64,000 nucleotides of DNA from Okapia johnstoni (GCA_024291935.2 CM044317.1:60254730-60318729), one strand, 5' to 3'; positions 1 to 11,448 are shown, counted from the first letter of the stretch. Notes: generated by a model not told the origin, from the letters alone. Numbers and translations are program-made.

Positions 1-274
1 ATTCCCAGGAGAAGAGAAGGCTACTAGACAGACAGTTGTTGACTAGGAAAGGCCTTAGAGACACAATAAAGAGCCTACAAATCTGGAAAGAGAAAATATA
101 AAGGAGAATAAAATACCAAGGGACCTGTTTTAAGATTTTATATACAGCAATTCTACAACATAAGTCAATCTATTTCTTCAAACATAAATGAATAGAGAAA
201 GGATTCCCTGTGAAGGTCTATAAAGGAGATTAGCGATTCTTAGGAGAATTTTGATGCTTCTTAGAGATTTGATT

Positions 275-485
275 GTTCTTCCCAGGTGTCTCAGTGGGTA
301 AAGAATTCTCCTGCAATGCTGGAGATGCGGGTTTGATTTCTGGGTCAGGAAGATTCGCTGGAGGAAGGCAAGGCAACCTATTCCAGTATTCTTGCCTGGA
401 GAATCCCATGGACAGAGGAGGCAGACAGGCTACAGTACATAGGGTTGCAAAGATTCTGACAAGACTGAAGCGACTTAGCACACAC
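275..485 (+). mobile_element. Bov-tA SINE, sense
   Basis: A tRNA-derived head (a diverged 'ctcagtgggtaaagaa' A-box region) is followed by the Bov-A tail ('ccagtattcttgcctggag', then 'cccatggacagagg'). It is flanked by a near-perfect target-site duplication, agagatttgatt at 263-274 and agagattgatt at 486-496, one base shorter. These SINEs are transcribed by Pol III and mobilised by the BovB machinery, whose 3' end they share. The open frame through it is incidental. Confidence 0.95.
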
Positions 486-1149
486 AGAGATTGATTCCAT
501 TCAATTAATAATGATAAGGGCTTAAAACAAAAAATATTGTTGAATAATGAGCTAATAAGAATAAGACATATTAAAATTTCAAGAATGAATGTAAGATTAT
601 TGACTTGGGAAGTAGATGCAAAATACATGGTGGTATCGAGATAAGGTATAATAGGAAATAGATTTTCAGAGAAAAGGTAAGGAACTATTTGGTGTATGCA
701 GGATTGGAGATAACTTTAAGATAAAATTGATTAGGCATAAATCTCAGTCCTAGGATCAGGGTGGGGACAGGGGATGCAGGGTGGAGAAGACGGACAATCT
801 TTTTTCATCTTGTGGGCTGAAATCTATTCCTGCCTGCATATTCAGACATCATTCCAGCAAATAAGACTTTTTTCACTTTTTCTTACTTTGTTCCCTCTCA
901 TCCTAAATTTCCTTTCTATCTCTCTCTCTCCTCTCTCATATCCCCTATTTTTATATCAATGTATTAACATATATTAATCTTTTTCATCCTCAAAAAAATC
1001 TCTCTCTCTGATATTTTTTCAGTCTTTAGCTGCTCCCTTACCTTTCTCCTCCCTTTAGAGTCAAGCTTTATGAAAGACTAGGTGTATTACTATCATCTTT
1101 TTCTCATTTCTCATTCTTTCATCAATTTATTGCAATATCTGTTGCCAAA
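486..1149. other. Unassigned AT-rich stretch with a CT-rich tract
   Basis: No gene or confidently named repeat is seen. There is a pyrimidine-rich run (ctctctc units) at about 918-938 and a short one near 990-1010. The 67-codon open frame in the area is driven by this low-complexity sequence. Confidence 0.5.
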
Positions 1150-1510
1150 ATCACCGCAGACCAGCCAGTTTTCAGTTTCAATTTTCTTGGTCTCTCGGCA
1201 GATTTTAATTCCATTGATCATATCTCATTTCTCAAAATATTTCTCTGCCTTATTTTAGCTATCTGTCTCAGTTTTTTTCCTAATTATCTTAACCATTATC
1301 TTTTCTTCTAGGGATTTATCTCCCTCCACCTAATCATGAAATACTGGACACTCCTCCAAAGTTCCATTGGGAAAATTTCTGACTCTGCAGATAGTCAGTC
1401 CCTCAGTGAGCTCACTTACATCTTTGGCTTACACTACAGTACACCGGGTAATGATTTACAGATCTATAAATCGAGTCCAGATCTCCCTGCATATGACGTG
1501 AACAGGGGTT
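1150..1510 (+). mobile_element. L2 LINE relic (RT region)
   Basis: From memory of the L2 consensus, the stretch 'gatgatttacaaatctata...agtccagatctccctgc' is recognisable at 1450-1500. It corresponds to the L2 RT segment around YADD-Q-IY. The upstream text ('ttccattgatcatatctcatttc', 'tactggacactcctccaaag') fits the preceding L2 sequence in order. It is very old, with many substitutions and no usable frame. A family search would be needed to fix its limits. Confidence 0.5.
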
Positions 1511-2162
1511 GATTACAATCAATCTCTAAGCTTAGGTCTAATCTTACAGAGTCCCCAGAAAATAATTTATTTATTTTCCTATACTTCCAAAAATGTTCTC
1601 TCTTTAAATTTTGTCAGCTCCAAGGGGCTCCACTTAGTCTTCCAATATACTGAGGTAGAATCATCTTCTAAGGTGAGTGAACACCTGCTGGTTAGGTATA
1701 AATAACAAGTACACACTACACGTTGTGATACCGCCAGAGACAGCCAAACTTCCTAACTCCCGGCAAAGATAAAATTTGAGAGAGGAAAATGTTAGAGGTG
1801 ATAAATTGCAGTGTCATTAGGTTTGGGAGAAGAAAAAGGGCTAAGACTAGAAATTAGTATGTCAAGAAGGCACTGTGTAGGTGATGGGTATAGAGGAGAA
1901 AAGGCAACATGATACAGGAAACCCATGCAGATTGGGGAGCAAATGTCCACAGAAGGAAGAAAGGATGGATGAAGCTAAAAGCCATGGGAAGCAGACATCA
2001 GACTGCACCAGAGATGAGCAGAAAGTCAAAATCAGAAACGGAAGGTGAGGATATGACAGTGTTTTCAGATATGGTGTAAGAAAAAGAAAAGAACAAGATT
2101 GGCACTTGCCAGAGTCCAGAAACAAAAGAACTGACAAAATATGATAAAACAAAATCTAGGTA
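1511..2162. other. Unassigned sequence
   Basis: No gene, RNA or named repeat is recognised. Short open frames on the minus strand lack any known motif and are not supported as genes. Confidence 0.4.
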
Positions 2163-2440
2163 CAGGCTTATTTCAGACAAATTTTGGGGTAAATTCCAGA
2201 TCACTGCAATACGGTAAATATCATGAAAAATCAAGTCACACACATTTATTTTTGTTCCCAGTTCATATAAAAGCATGTTTATGCTATAATGTAGTCTATC
2301 AAGCATGCAATAGCGTTATGTCTAAAAAAAGTATAAACCATAATTTAAAAAATATTTTTTTGGTAAAAATGCTAACCATCATCTGAGCCTTCAGTAGAGT
2401 GTCTTGCTTAGACGTGGTTCCTGAAAGTTGAGGAGTAGAA
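2163..2440 (-). mobile_element. Tigger1 DNA transposon relic
   Basis: The text follows the Tigger1 terminus and subterminal region in order. A TA-CAGGC start at 2161-2167 is followed by 'ttccagatcactgcaat', 'aagtcacacacattt', 'catataaaagcatgtttatgc', 'gcaatagcgttatgtctaaaa' and 'catctgagccttcag'. The Tigger1 transposase would read on the minus strand. Only the end survives, with an internal deletion near 2398, and no transposase frame remains. Tigger (Tc1/mariner) elements are ancient immobile fossils in placental mammals. Confidence 0.8.
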
Positions 2441-3070
2441 GGGAATATAGGGGGAAGAAAATATTTATTTCATGGGTTTTATAATGGGACTCAAGTTTGC
2501 AGGTGATTATACCCAGAATGAATCCAACTTTTGAGGTCATCATTGGGGGAGAATCCAGCTGTGAAGCTGATATCATCATGAGAAGTAAATACACATGCAG
2601 GGCTGAGGTTAGTATAACAAAAGAAGGGGTGAATCCAATTGTGGGGCTGAGGTCATTAATGCAATATCACACCTGTGTTTCTGGAAAAAGTTGGATGTGG
2701 TTAAGATCTTGTCTGCAATATTGTGTGTTATGGCAGAATTCGAGATATTGTCATGGGCAGCCAAGTAAAAATGTATTGTGTCTTTTCAAAGAGACAATCT
2801 AAAGGAGGGAATAGTGGAGGTATAAATGGATTCAAGTGGCTGAATGAGATGGGACACTATTGAGTTTTTATAGTGGCTAGGAGTTGTGGCTAGGGAAAAG
2901 TTCCAGAACCTGAGTTGGAGAGTTGCAAGGCTTAAAATTCTTGCTGATACAAAAAGACAGAATGTGTATAAACATTATCAGCTTGCTTAGATGGTGCAAA
3001 GAAAAGGAGGGGGCAGGAGAAGATGTGGCTTGAAATCTGTCAGTGATCAATCATCAAAAATGAAGTCTGA
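2441..3070. other. Unassigned sequence
   Basis: No gene or named repeat is recognised. A 101-codon open frame at 2497-2802 starts at TTG or similar and has no familiar motif. Confidence 0.4.
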
Positions 3071-3084
3071 CTATTATTATGTGT

Positions 3085-3305
3085 GCCCGAGTGCTAAGTC
3101 ACTTCAGTCCTGTCTGACTCTTTGTGACCCAACTGTAGCTGACAGGTTCCTCTGTTCATGGAATTCTCCAGATAAGAATACTGGAATGGGTTATCATTCC
3201 CTTCTCGAGGGATCCCTTCCTGACCTAGGGATCAAACCCCTGTCTCTTATTTCTCCTGCATTGGCAGGTGGGTTCTTTACCACTAGTGCTACCTGGAAAG
3301 CCCCT
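3085..3305 (-). mobile_element. Bov-tA SINE, antisense, perfect TSD
   Basis: The full-length SINE reads on the minus strand: the Bov-A tail is on the left ('gtgctaagtcacttcagtcc') and the tRNA head ends in 'gctacctggaaagcccc' on the right. It is bounded by a perfect 14-bp duplication, ctattattatgtgt, at 3071-3084 and 3306-3319. The intact duplication implies a relatively recent insertion. Confidence 0.96.
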
Positions 3306-3319
3306 CTATTATTATGTGT

Positions 3320-5424
3320 TCTTTATTATCGCTACAGTTTTTAAACGGTTTTAAATATATACATGAAATTATGCAGGTTAACTGTTAATTTCGAGTGGAA
3401 TTTTAAATGATGCTATTTTTAGTGACAGTGGAGATGTAATGTAACTTAATACTATAAAATAGAATTTTCCCTAATTAATCATGGTTTATAGATTAACAGA
3501 AAAATTAAAAATACTTGGAATTAAAACTATTAGAAACTGAGTTATACATATGAATGCACACATAATAATGAATTAAACCTTCCTTGAAGTTACCTCCAAC
3601 TTAAGGACTAAGGGTCTGTAGGAATTTAGACAGGATAAGAAGTAACTAGCAGCTTCATCTTGTCAGGAACCAAGTTTAAAGCACATTTTTTAACTTTAAA
3701 AATAACCAACATTTTTCCATTGTTTAAACTTATATTCTATCCACCTCTGTTTTTTTATTGAAATAGTTGTAAAACAGTACCATTTCCACCCAACAGATGC
3801 AGGAAATACTGGAAATCTTTTAACAAAATCTGTACTGCAGAGATTTCCTTCTGAATTTTGCAGACTTAAGCAATTCACATAAACTAAAATCTAAAACAAA
3901 GCAAAAAAAAAAATGTTTTTGGCATTTAACACCTGGATAACAAAGTGAGATCTTACAAGATAGAATACAATTGTACTATGATAATTTGGGGATGTCAAAA
4001 CAAACTTTCCTTGAATATAAATGGTAAACTTCAGATATAATTTGTTTTTAAGTGAAAGTCATTATGGTTGAAAATCCATTTGGTGATAGAAAATTATTTC
4101 CATAAATATCTAACCACATGCCACAAACAAAATAAAAACATTGTTACAGAGATATACCTAGTTTAAGAGTTTTCATAAATAGTAAATTCTTTGGTCATTA
4201 ATCATATACACCATTTTAATATTTTGGTGATCAGTTTCATATCAACACACTCTGGCATTATTGGGTGTGAACACATTTGAATATGCCAACAACTCACTAG
4301 ATAGGCCTATGAGAAGCAGAATCTGCTTCTGGTGCCAAAGTAGATCAGTGGGCAAGGCATTCCAAATTAATTCAACCTTTTTATCTCATCTCCTTCTACG
4401 TTACATATAAAAACATATTTTAATATTTATTTTCAAATATATTAAATATAAAATAGGCTCTGAATTGTTTCAAAACTTGCTCAAATGAATGTTGATTCAA
4501 TATAGAAAGATATATTTGATTCCTTCTTGAACTAGAATTTCAATAAGGAATGATTTCTTGACTAATCCTAAATGTCACAGAGTACTCTCATTTGTAATAT
4601 GAAAATAAATCTTGGTTTAAATTTGTACCTACCAAAATCCCTTGAACATGAATGTACTTAACTAGGTGATTTAGTATCTTGTTTATTTATAATCTTGTTT
4701 ATTTATTATCTTTAAGATAATATAATTAAAAGTAGCCAGTAGGCATTTGATTGGTCAATGTACAAAGTCGTATATAATCACTTGTGAGTCACAAATTACA
4801 TAAAACAAAAATAGACAAATTGGTCCAAAATGTCTGTAACAGGTGCTCTTGGACACTCTCTGTGAAAGCATAACATGGAATTTTGTTGGCTATTTTCTTA
4901 ACAAATCTCTAAGCTTATGCTAACTGTATCATTTCATAATGAAAAAGACCAATTCTTACAAAAAGTAGTTTCATCAACTATAAAGGTAGAATAGCTGTTT
5001 ATTTCCTGTTATTATACCCAAATATACTCTTAACAGCAAAAAGATTTCAGATTTTCATACAGTGGAATTATTATAATTTGATGGTTGAGAAGGTGAAAAA
5101 TATTTCAAATGAAATAGATTTTATTCTTAATATTCCTTGATTAGACAAAAGTTAATTATTCTTAATAAATAAACATACTTTGTGTATCTCAAGGTGTTTA
5201 TTCACATTATTCTGGAGTTGGGGGATAATCAATATCTTTTAAATACAGTAACTCAGTTTGAAAGTAAGTGATATTAAAACATTGTAGAATGTGAAATAAT
5301 TCCAATAGTTATAACCAAATTACTGAGAATAATCTCAAAATGCAGTTTAAGCTGAAGTATTACTTTAAGGGCAGGATAGACCATTCATTATGTTATAATT
5401 AAAATCATGAACATATAATGTTAC
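3320..5424. other. Unique AT-rich interval
   Basis: About 2.1 kb of AT-rich sequence without any recognised gene, RNA or repeat family. A 16-bp unit, atcttgtttatttat(a/t), is tandemly duplicated at 4676-4691 and 4692-4707. Confidence 0.5.
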
Positions 5425-6395
5425 AGTTCAGTTCAGTTCAGTCACTCAGTTGTCTCCGACTCTTTGCGACCTCATGAACCATAGCACGCCAGGCCTCCCT
5501 GTCCATCACCAACTCCCTGACTCCACCCAAACCCATGTCCATCGAGTCGGTGATGCCATCCAGCCATCTCATCCTCTGTCATCCCCTTCTCCTCTCGCCC
5601 TCAATCTTTCCCAGCATCAGGGTCTTTTCCAATGAGTCAGCTCTTTGCATCAGGTAGCCAAAGTATTGGAGTTTCAGCTTCAACATCAGTCCCACCAATG
5701 AACACCCAGGACTGATCTCCTTTAGGATGGAATGGTTGGATCTCCTTGCAGTCCAAGGGACTCTCAAGAGTCTTCTCCAACACCACAGTTCAAAAGCATC
5801 AATTCTTTGGTGCTCAGCCTTCTTTATAGTCCAACTCTCACATCCATACATGACTACTGGAAAAATCATAGCCTTGACTAGACAGACCTTTGTTGACAAA
5901 GTAACATCTCTGCTTTTTAATATGCTGTCTAGGTTGGTCATAACTTTCCTTCCAAGGAGTAAGAGGCTTTTACTTTCATGGCTGCAATCACCATCTGCAG
6001 TGATTTTGGAGCCCAGAAAAATAAAGTCAGCCACTGTTTCCCCATCTATTTGCCATGAAGTGATGGGACTGGATGCCATGATCTTAGTTTTCTGAACGTT
6101 GAGCTTTAAGCCAACTTTTTCACTCTCCTCTTTCACCTTCATCAAGAGGCTCTTTAGTTCTTCTTCGCTTTCTGCCATAAGGGTGGTGTCATCTGCATAT
6201 CTGAGGTTATTGATATTTCTCCCAACAATCTTGATTCCAGCTTGTGTTTCTTCCAGCCCAGCGTTTCTCATGATGTACTCTGCATATAAGTTAAATAAGC
6301 AGGGTGACAATATACAGCCTTGATGTACTCCTTTTCCTATTTGGAACCAGTCTGTTGTTCCATATCCAGTTCCTATTGTTGCTTTCTGACCTGCA
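5425..6395 (-). mobile_element. BovB LINE copy A, 3' part
   Basis: This is the 3' half of a BovB (RTE-class) LINE on the minus strand. It starts at the pentameric 3' tail (agttc repeats at 5425-5440), runs through the RT C-terminal region and reaches the central RT. It is joined at about 6395/6396 to a more 5' BovB segment in the opposite orientation, so the two parts are best read as one insertion with a 5' inversion. Target-site duplications are not obvious. Confidence 0.95.
5579..6310 (-). pseudogene. BovB reverse transcriptase fragment (243 codons open)
   Basis: A 243-codon uninterrupted stretch of BovB ORF2. It reads LRYADDTTLMAESEEEL about 38 residues in, which is the YADD catalytic motif of the RT palm. 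RT thumb/linker sequence follows: 'GLKLNVQKTKIM', 'YGCESWTIKKAEHQRIDAF' and 'LWCWRRLLRVPWTARRS'. The N-terminal endonuclease and the fingers of the RT are missing from this frame. The frame starts at TTG rather than ATG and stops before the usual BovB C-terminus, so it is a dead fragment. It is the longest open BovB frame in the window, consistent with a fairly young copy. Confidence 0.9.
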
Positions 6396-6931
6396 GGACA
6401 TCACCAGATGGTCGACACCGAAATCAGATTGATTATATTCTTTGCAGCCAAAGATGGAGAAGCTCTATACAGTCAGCAAAAACAAGACTGGGAGCTGACT
6501 ATGGATCAGATCATGAACTCCTTATTGCCAAATTCAGACTGAAATTGAAGAAAGTGGAGAAAACCACTAGACCATTCAGGTATGACCTAAATCAAATCCC
6601 TTATGACTTTACAGTAGAAGTGAGAAATAGATTTAAAGGACTAGATCTGATAGACAGAATGCCTGATGAACTATGGACGGAGGTTCGTGACATTGTACAG
6701 GAGGCAGGAATCAAGACCATCCCCAAGAAAACAAATGCAAAAAAGCAAAATGGCTGTCTGAGGAGGCCTTACAAATAGCTGTGAAAAGATGGGAAGCAAA
6801 AAAACAAAGGAGAAAAGGAAAGATATATCCATTTGAATGCAGAGTTCCAAAGAACAGCAAGGAGAGATAAGAAAGCCTTCCTCAGTGATCAATGCAAAGA
6901 AATAGAGGAAAACAATAGAATGGGAAAGACA
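6396..6931 (+). mobile_element. BovB copy A, inverted 5' part
   Basis: A BovB internal segment in the plus orientation lies directly against the minus-strand 3' part. It covers the end of the endonuclease domain and the linker towards the RT. The same segment occurs at about 49465-49990. The order (3' part antisense, then more 5' part sense) is what twin priming produces during target-primed reverse transcription. The element segment between the two breakpoints is missing. Confidence 0.9.
6398..6778 (+). pseudogene. BovB endonuclease C-terminus and linker fragment
   Basis: The open frame reads 'TSPDGRHRNQIDYILCSQRW' and then 'GADYGSDHELLIAKFRLKLK'. 'SDH' is the conserved C-terminal motif of the APE-type endonuclease that nicks target DNA, and the His is catalytic in this family. 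Linker sequence such as 'FRYDLNQIPYDFTVEVRNRF' follows. It is cut off at 6778 by a frame change ('KKTNAKKQNG' region). The catalytic N-terminal half is absent, so this is a dead fragment. Confidence 0.85.
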
Positions 6932-7465
6932 CACCTTTGTGATCTATAGGACCTATTACATATTAGTTTTATAAACTATGACAAATGCTATATTCTTTTC
7001 CATTTTTTCTAAAAATGGGAGCATAAAATGTTTACTGTGAGTTTCATAAAATTTTTATTTTATTTTGCAAACTATGAAAGGCAATAAAATGCAATAGTAT
7101 TAAAATTATATTCATTTAATAATCTAAATCTTCTAAAACATTCAAAGGTAATCTATCATGAAATCTATTACGCTGAAGTATTTAAGAAGTACTGAGATTT
7201 GCAATTTTTGTTTAAATGAATCATTAAAAACTTGAAGATTAATGGAAAGGTTGGGGATGTGTAATTATGTGATAAATCAAGTACAGTAAAATGTTAATGC
7301 TCTGATCTAGGTGATCGCCATATAGCATTCACTGTAAATTTAGGTTTTCAATATGTTTGAAATTGTTTTCATAAGAAAGTGGTAAGAGATAAATTTTAAC
7401 ATAAAATCTTCAACTCTTGCAGATTTCAGACAAATAAAAGAGGTTTGTTACCTGTGATGTTACTA
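6932..7465. other. Unassigned AT-rich sequence
   Basis: Nothing recognised between the BovB copy and the next SINE. Confidence 0.45.
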
Positions 7466-7685
7466 GGGCTTCCCTGGTGGCTCAGTGGTAAAGAGTTTGC
7501 CTACAATGCAGGAGATGCAGGACACTTGGGTTCAGCCCCTGGATCAGGAAGATCCCCTGGAGGAAGACATGGCTACCCACTCCAGCATTCTTGCCTGGAC
7601 AATACCATGCACAGAGGAGCCTGGTGGGCTATAGTCCATGGGGTCAAGAAGAGCCAGATACAACTAAAGTGACTGAGCATGCACA
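7466..7685 (+). mobile_element. Bov-tA SINE, sense
   Basis: Starts 'gggcttccctggtggctcag' (tRNA-like head), with a B-box-like 'gggttcagcccctgg', then the Bov-A tail ('cctggacaataccatgcac', 'atggggtcaagaagagcc'), and ends near 'gtgactgagcatgcac'. Full length. No clear target-site duplication was found by eye. Confidence 0.95.
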
Positions 7686-9288
7686 TGGAGCTTGCTTAAG
7701 CATATCAGCTTCACAGTACAACAGAATATCTTAACCTACAGCAACAATATTATATTCACAAGTAAAATCAAATACAAGTTTCTCCCCTGTATATATGTAT
7801 GCGTGTACATGTGCGCATGTACAAAAACACCTTTTATATGTTTATGAAGATATATATGCTAATAAAATTCAACATACGACATAAAATTGAAGGCAAGCTT
7901 TTTGTTTTGTTGTCTGCTTTTTCAAGATCCATGGACAGTTTTGTTTAATATTTTCAGCATATGCTAAAAAATCATTTTATACCAAATATCTCAAAGAAAC
8001 CAAACTCACATATCTTTCATTTAAAGTAAAAGATTTGCTACAACGCATTTTTTTCCTAGTCAAAAAATTTTAACACCAAATCATTATAATCACACTCATT
8101 CTCCAAATATAGTAACTGTGAGCAAAGCTCCCCATTGCCTTATACAGCACTGATGGCAAAATCTGGGTTGTGTTAAATGCATACCTAGCTCAATCCTAAA
8201 ACCTTTTGATACTCAAAATCCACAAAAATCAACTTCATTTCTCTGGATCAAGTTATCTCCAAGGCAAAGAGAAATTTATTCAAATTAAAATATCTTTGAT
8301 AATGCTCCTCAGGACATTAACTTGTTTTATAAAGCAATATTCAGAGAGGTAAATGTAAATGAGCCATATGGATTGCATTCCACACAAAATAACCACACAT
8401 TGGCAACATAATGGAAAATGGGCTTGGAAAAAATTTTGGAATGTGTTAGGATACCAATATCAAGGTCTCTTATGATTATGTTTTATGGTTTCAGCTAACA
8501 AGCCACAATTGGAGAGTAGAATTACCACAAACAGCAGGGGTGGCATTTGAGTGGTACATATGCATTGGAAAGGACTCAGCTTGAGGGTCTTAAAATCTGT
8601 CAGAATGGGAGAGTAACTTATATTCCAGGACAGTGTTGTTGGTCTGAGGTTTCCTGACTGGACCCTGAAGTCTGGTGAGATTTACCATGTTTGTAACTTA
8701 GTAGAGCCGTTCATCATACTGTTCACGTATCAATTTATTCATTCATTTTACAGCATTTATTTTGGTGCTCTGTGGTATGACAGCACAAGACATAAGACAA
8801 AGCATAAGCATAAGACAAAAGCAAAACAGATCTTGATTAAAATCCTGCAACTCCCACAATGCATAAGTAAAACAGATGCTCTCACTGTCACACCTGATGC
8901 CCTTGGTGCTACTGTTTTCCTCCATGCCTGACTAACTTCTAGCAGCCAGCACGTGAATCTCTTTCTGCCCATGTGCAGTAGGCCAATATGCTGGAAATTA
9001 ATGCTTCTCAGAAGCAGTCCCAAACCAATCAGTGCAGATGGGATAGCACTGAAATCCATGTTCTACAGACTCCATAGTTCCTCACCAGACTGAAGCTCTA
9101 ACTGCCCACAGTGTTAGTTTTTCCTTTCCTATTTCATGTCTCCACTCCCCTCTTCATCTTTCCTGCTATCATGCCACAAATAAGCTACCTGTTCTAGAAT
9201 CCTTAATACAGTATCTGTTTCTGGAAAACAAAAATTAAGACAATAGGTATATTAGGATTCTTCATAGACATGGAACTAATGAGATAAA
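7686..9288. other. Unique interval
   Basis: No gene or repeat family is recognised except the alternating purine-pyrimidine tract listed separately. A 100-codon ATG-started minus-strand open frame at 8757-9059 has no known motif and overlaps another frame. I do not support it as a gene. Confidence 0.45.
7789..7823. repeat. 35-nt perfect purine-pyrimidine alternation
   Basis: From the g at 7789 to the a at 7823 every base alternates purine/pyrimidine (gtatatatgtatgcgtgtac, then atgtgcgcatgtaca). It includes a GC-containing core and 7-bp inverted arms gtacatg/catgtac at 7805-7811 and 7816-7822. Such tracts can adopt Z-DNA or a small cruciform under supercoiling. Confidence 0.85.
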
Positions 9289-9502
9289 CAGGTGGTCCTT
9301 GAGCAACACTGAATTAATGCAGCTTTACTTGTGAGCAAATTTTAAAAAATAAATCTATACTTTAGTACTACATGACCTGCAGTTGGTTGAATCTGTGGAC
9401 ACAGAACTGTGTATACAGAGGGCATCTGTAAAGCTACATGTGGATTTTCCACTGTGCAGATTGGTGCCCCTAACCCCCACCTTATTCAGGGATCAAATGC
9501 AT
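9289..9502. mobile_element. Tigger-type non-autonomous DNA transposon
   Basis: The ends are imperfect inverted repeats: 'caggtggtccttgagcaac' at 9289 and 'ttattcagggatcaaatgc' at the right. The right half reads 'gattttccactgtgcagatt' and then 'ggtgcccctaacccccacc', which I recognise from Tigger2/MER8-like elements (known consensus: CTTGAACAAC ends, GCCCCTAACCCCC). The internal region is diverged and it has no coding capacity. The exact subfamily is not decided. Confidence 0.65.
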
Positions 9503-9840
9503 ACAGACATATGAGAAGCTTTATTATGAGCATTGGCTCATGTGATTGTGGAGACTGAGACATTAGTTTGTCAATGTTCCATTTGTAAACTGAAGAAGCA
9601 GGAGAGCTGGTGGTATAATTCAACCTGAGTTCAATAGCCTAAGACTTAGCCTAAGCCAATTCTCAATGGACTGGATGATGCCCACCTACATTGATGAGGG
9701 TGATCTTCTGCACTCAGTCTATGGTTTCCAATGCTAATTTCTTCTATAAATGTCTTCAAAGACACACCCAGAAATAATGTTTACCAGGTATCTTGACATC
9801 CCTTAGCCCAGTAAAGTTGAAACATAAAATTACTCAGCAC
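9503..9840. mobile_element. Interspersed repeat of undecided family
   Basis: The motifs 'gactggatgatgcccaccta' and 'agacacacccagaaataatg', followed by 'cccagtaaagttgaaacata', are familiar from a common mammalian interspersed repeat with the ending 'tcaagttgacacataaaatt'. I cannot name the family reliably from memory. There is no coding potential. Confidence 0.45.
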
Positions 9841-10229
9841 AATAGGTAAAACAGGCATGGAAGCAAATAATCACCAAAAAATACATAGTAAACATGTTTT
9901 AAATGTCAAGGGAATCAAAGGTGGGAGCTACGTTCACCTGTTCATTTTTAACAATAATTTGTTGGCCACCATTTTTTAGGTTTCCGATTCATGCAAATGT
10001 AAACAAGGCAATTAGGCACTGCCTAGGTATTTCTAGGCACACAGATTATTAACTGGAGATCAAGAAACCACTCTTTGCCTAGAAAATGATGGGGTGAGAG
10101 TGGAAAGAAGAGGAAAAAGAAGGTATGGAAAGAGGAAATAATGGAGGTAAAAAATATTTCTGAGGGTAGATGATATTTTGTACTATTACTAGTTTTTCCA
10201 CACAGAAATGTGGAGATTCTGAGTATAGG

Positions 10230-10440
10230 CAGAGAAATAGAAAGTTGAAAGGCCCAGAGTCACACTGAAGGGCATGTTGACTTAGGAGTAGCAGTTTAGT
10301 ATGCCAGGAACACAGCACAGATGTGGGAGACTTAAGGAAGAAGCAGGAAAGAGATGTGGCGGTGGGGTTGTGTAGACCCTCACATCCCACTGAAGAGTGT
10401 GGACTTCATCCTACGAACAACAGGAATCTGCTAAGACCCC
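10230..10440 (-). mobile_element. Possible L2 relic, antisense
   Basis: The phrases 'ggaacacagcacagatg', 'gaagcaggaaagagatg' and 'gtgtggacttcatcctacg' resemble antisense L2 text ('tttggactttatcctgaagg'). The match is by memory and weak. Confidence 0.3.
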
Positions 10441-11245
10441 CCTGCCCTTTTGCTCCAACTGGAATGCCCATCGTTCCTGTGATGGTCTGCAGAAGGCCAC
10501 TCTGTACAAGCTGTACATGGGAGTTTGTCTTGGGTTCAAGAGTCTTCAGAGGACTAATGCAACACTTCTGAATGCATTTGAGAATATAAGCGATTTATTC
10601 TATGCTACCTTTGGTTAGGAAACTATCAAGTGTTTAAGCTATGTAGAATCATCGTGGGTAATCTGTCCAGTTCCCTAACTTTGCAGAACCAAGACTGAAA
10701 CACATACATCAAATATCATAATTCCAATGTAGCACTCTAAATTGTTCCTTAATAATATTCCAATCAAAATAATTATTTAAACTATGCTATGTACATTGGT
10801 GTCCTGGACACAGAATAACAGGCACTATATTTCAAAACAATGTTCACAGAGAAAATAATATAAGCCATATGTTGATCATTACTTATGTGGGTATAAGTAC
10901 ATAGGAGTTCATTCTGCTTTTCTCTCTGTTTCAGTGTATGTTTCAAATGATTCACAAAACAAATGGATGAAATAATTCTCAAAGAATAATTGTATTTGGT
11001 TGTCTGTAGCAGATTATCTTGTGTGCCTCAGTGGTCTGGTGCTCCCTCCCCATCTGTTGCTTCTCACATGCACACCTCCTCAGAGCGTGGTCCTTAGTTT
11101 ACTCTGGGAGTCATCACCCATGCATGTGCCTGGGAGACTTGCCCCAGCCCAACACATCCCACTCTCGTGGGTGTCCACAGCTAGTGAATGCTTGACAGGA
11201 GAAAGCAGTACAACAGCTCTCTTACCTTTCAGTGGGAAATGTATG
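10441..11245. other. Unassigned sequence
   Basis: No gene or named repeat is recognised. 11010-11220 is less AT-rich than its surroundings, and open frames on both strands across it (for example 107 codons at 11000-11323) have no familiar motif and run into the SINE. Confidence 0.4.
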
Positions 11246-11448
11246 CAGGCACAGTTGCTAAGTCGTGTCTGGATCTCTGCGACCCTATTGACTATAGTCC
11301 ACCAGGGTCCTCTGACCATGTGAATTTTCTAGGCAAGAATATTGGAGAGGGATGCCATTTCCTTCTCCAGGGGATCTTCCCAATCCAGGGATCAAACCAT
11401 GTCTCCAGCTTGGCAGGTGGATTCTTTACCTAGGGAGCCAGGGGAGCC
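11246..11448 (-). mobile_element. Bov-tA SINE, antisense
   Basis: Antisense Bov-A tail ('agttgctaagtcgtgtctgg', 'gcaagaatattggagaggg') then head ('ggatcaaaccatg', 'gagccaggggagcc'). A few small deletions mark it as older than the 3.1-kb copy. Confidence 0.9.

Noticed and set aside
3085..3305. Regularly recurring ~200-bp similar sequences as a CRISPR or satellite array
   Set aside because: The copies are dispersed, in both orientations, with individual target-site duplications. They are SINEs in a mammalian genome.
7466..7685. tRNA-like heads of the Bov-tA copies as possible tRNA genes
   Set aside because: They lack a complete cloverleaf and continue into the Bov-A tail. They are SINEs, not tRNA genes.
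8757..9059. 100-codon ATG-started minus-strand frame
   Set aside because: No recognisable domain, overlaps another open frame on the same strand, no promoter, splice or conservation evidence. Expected by chance in 64 kb.
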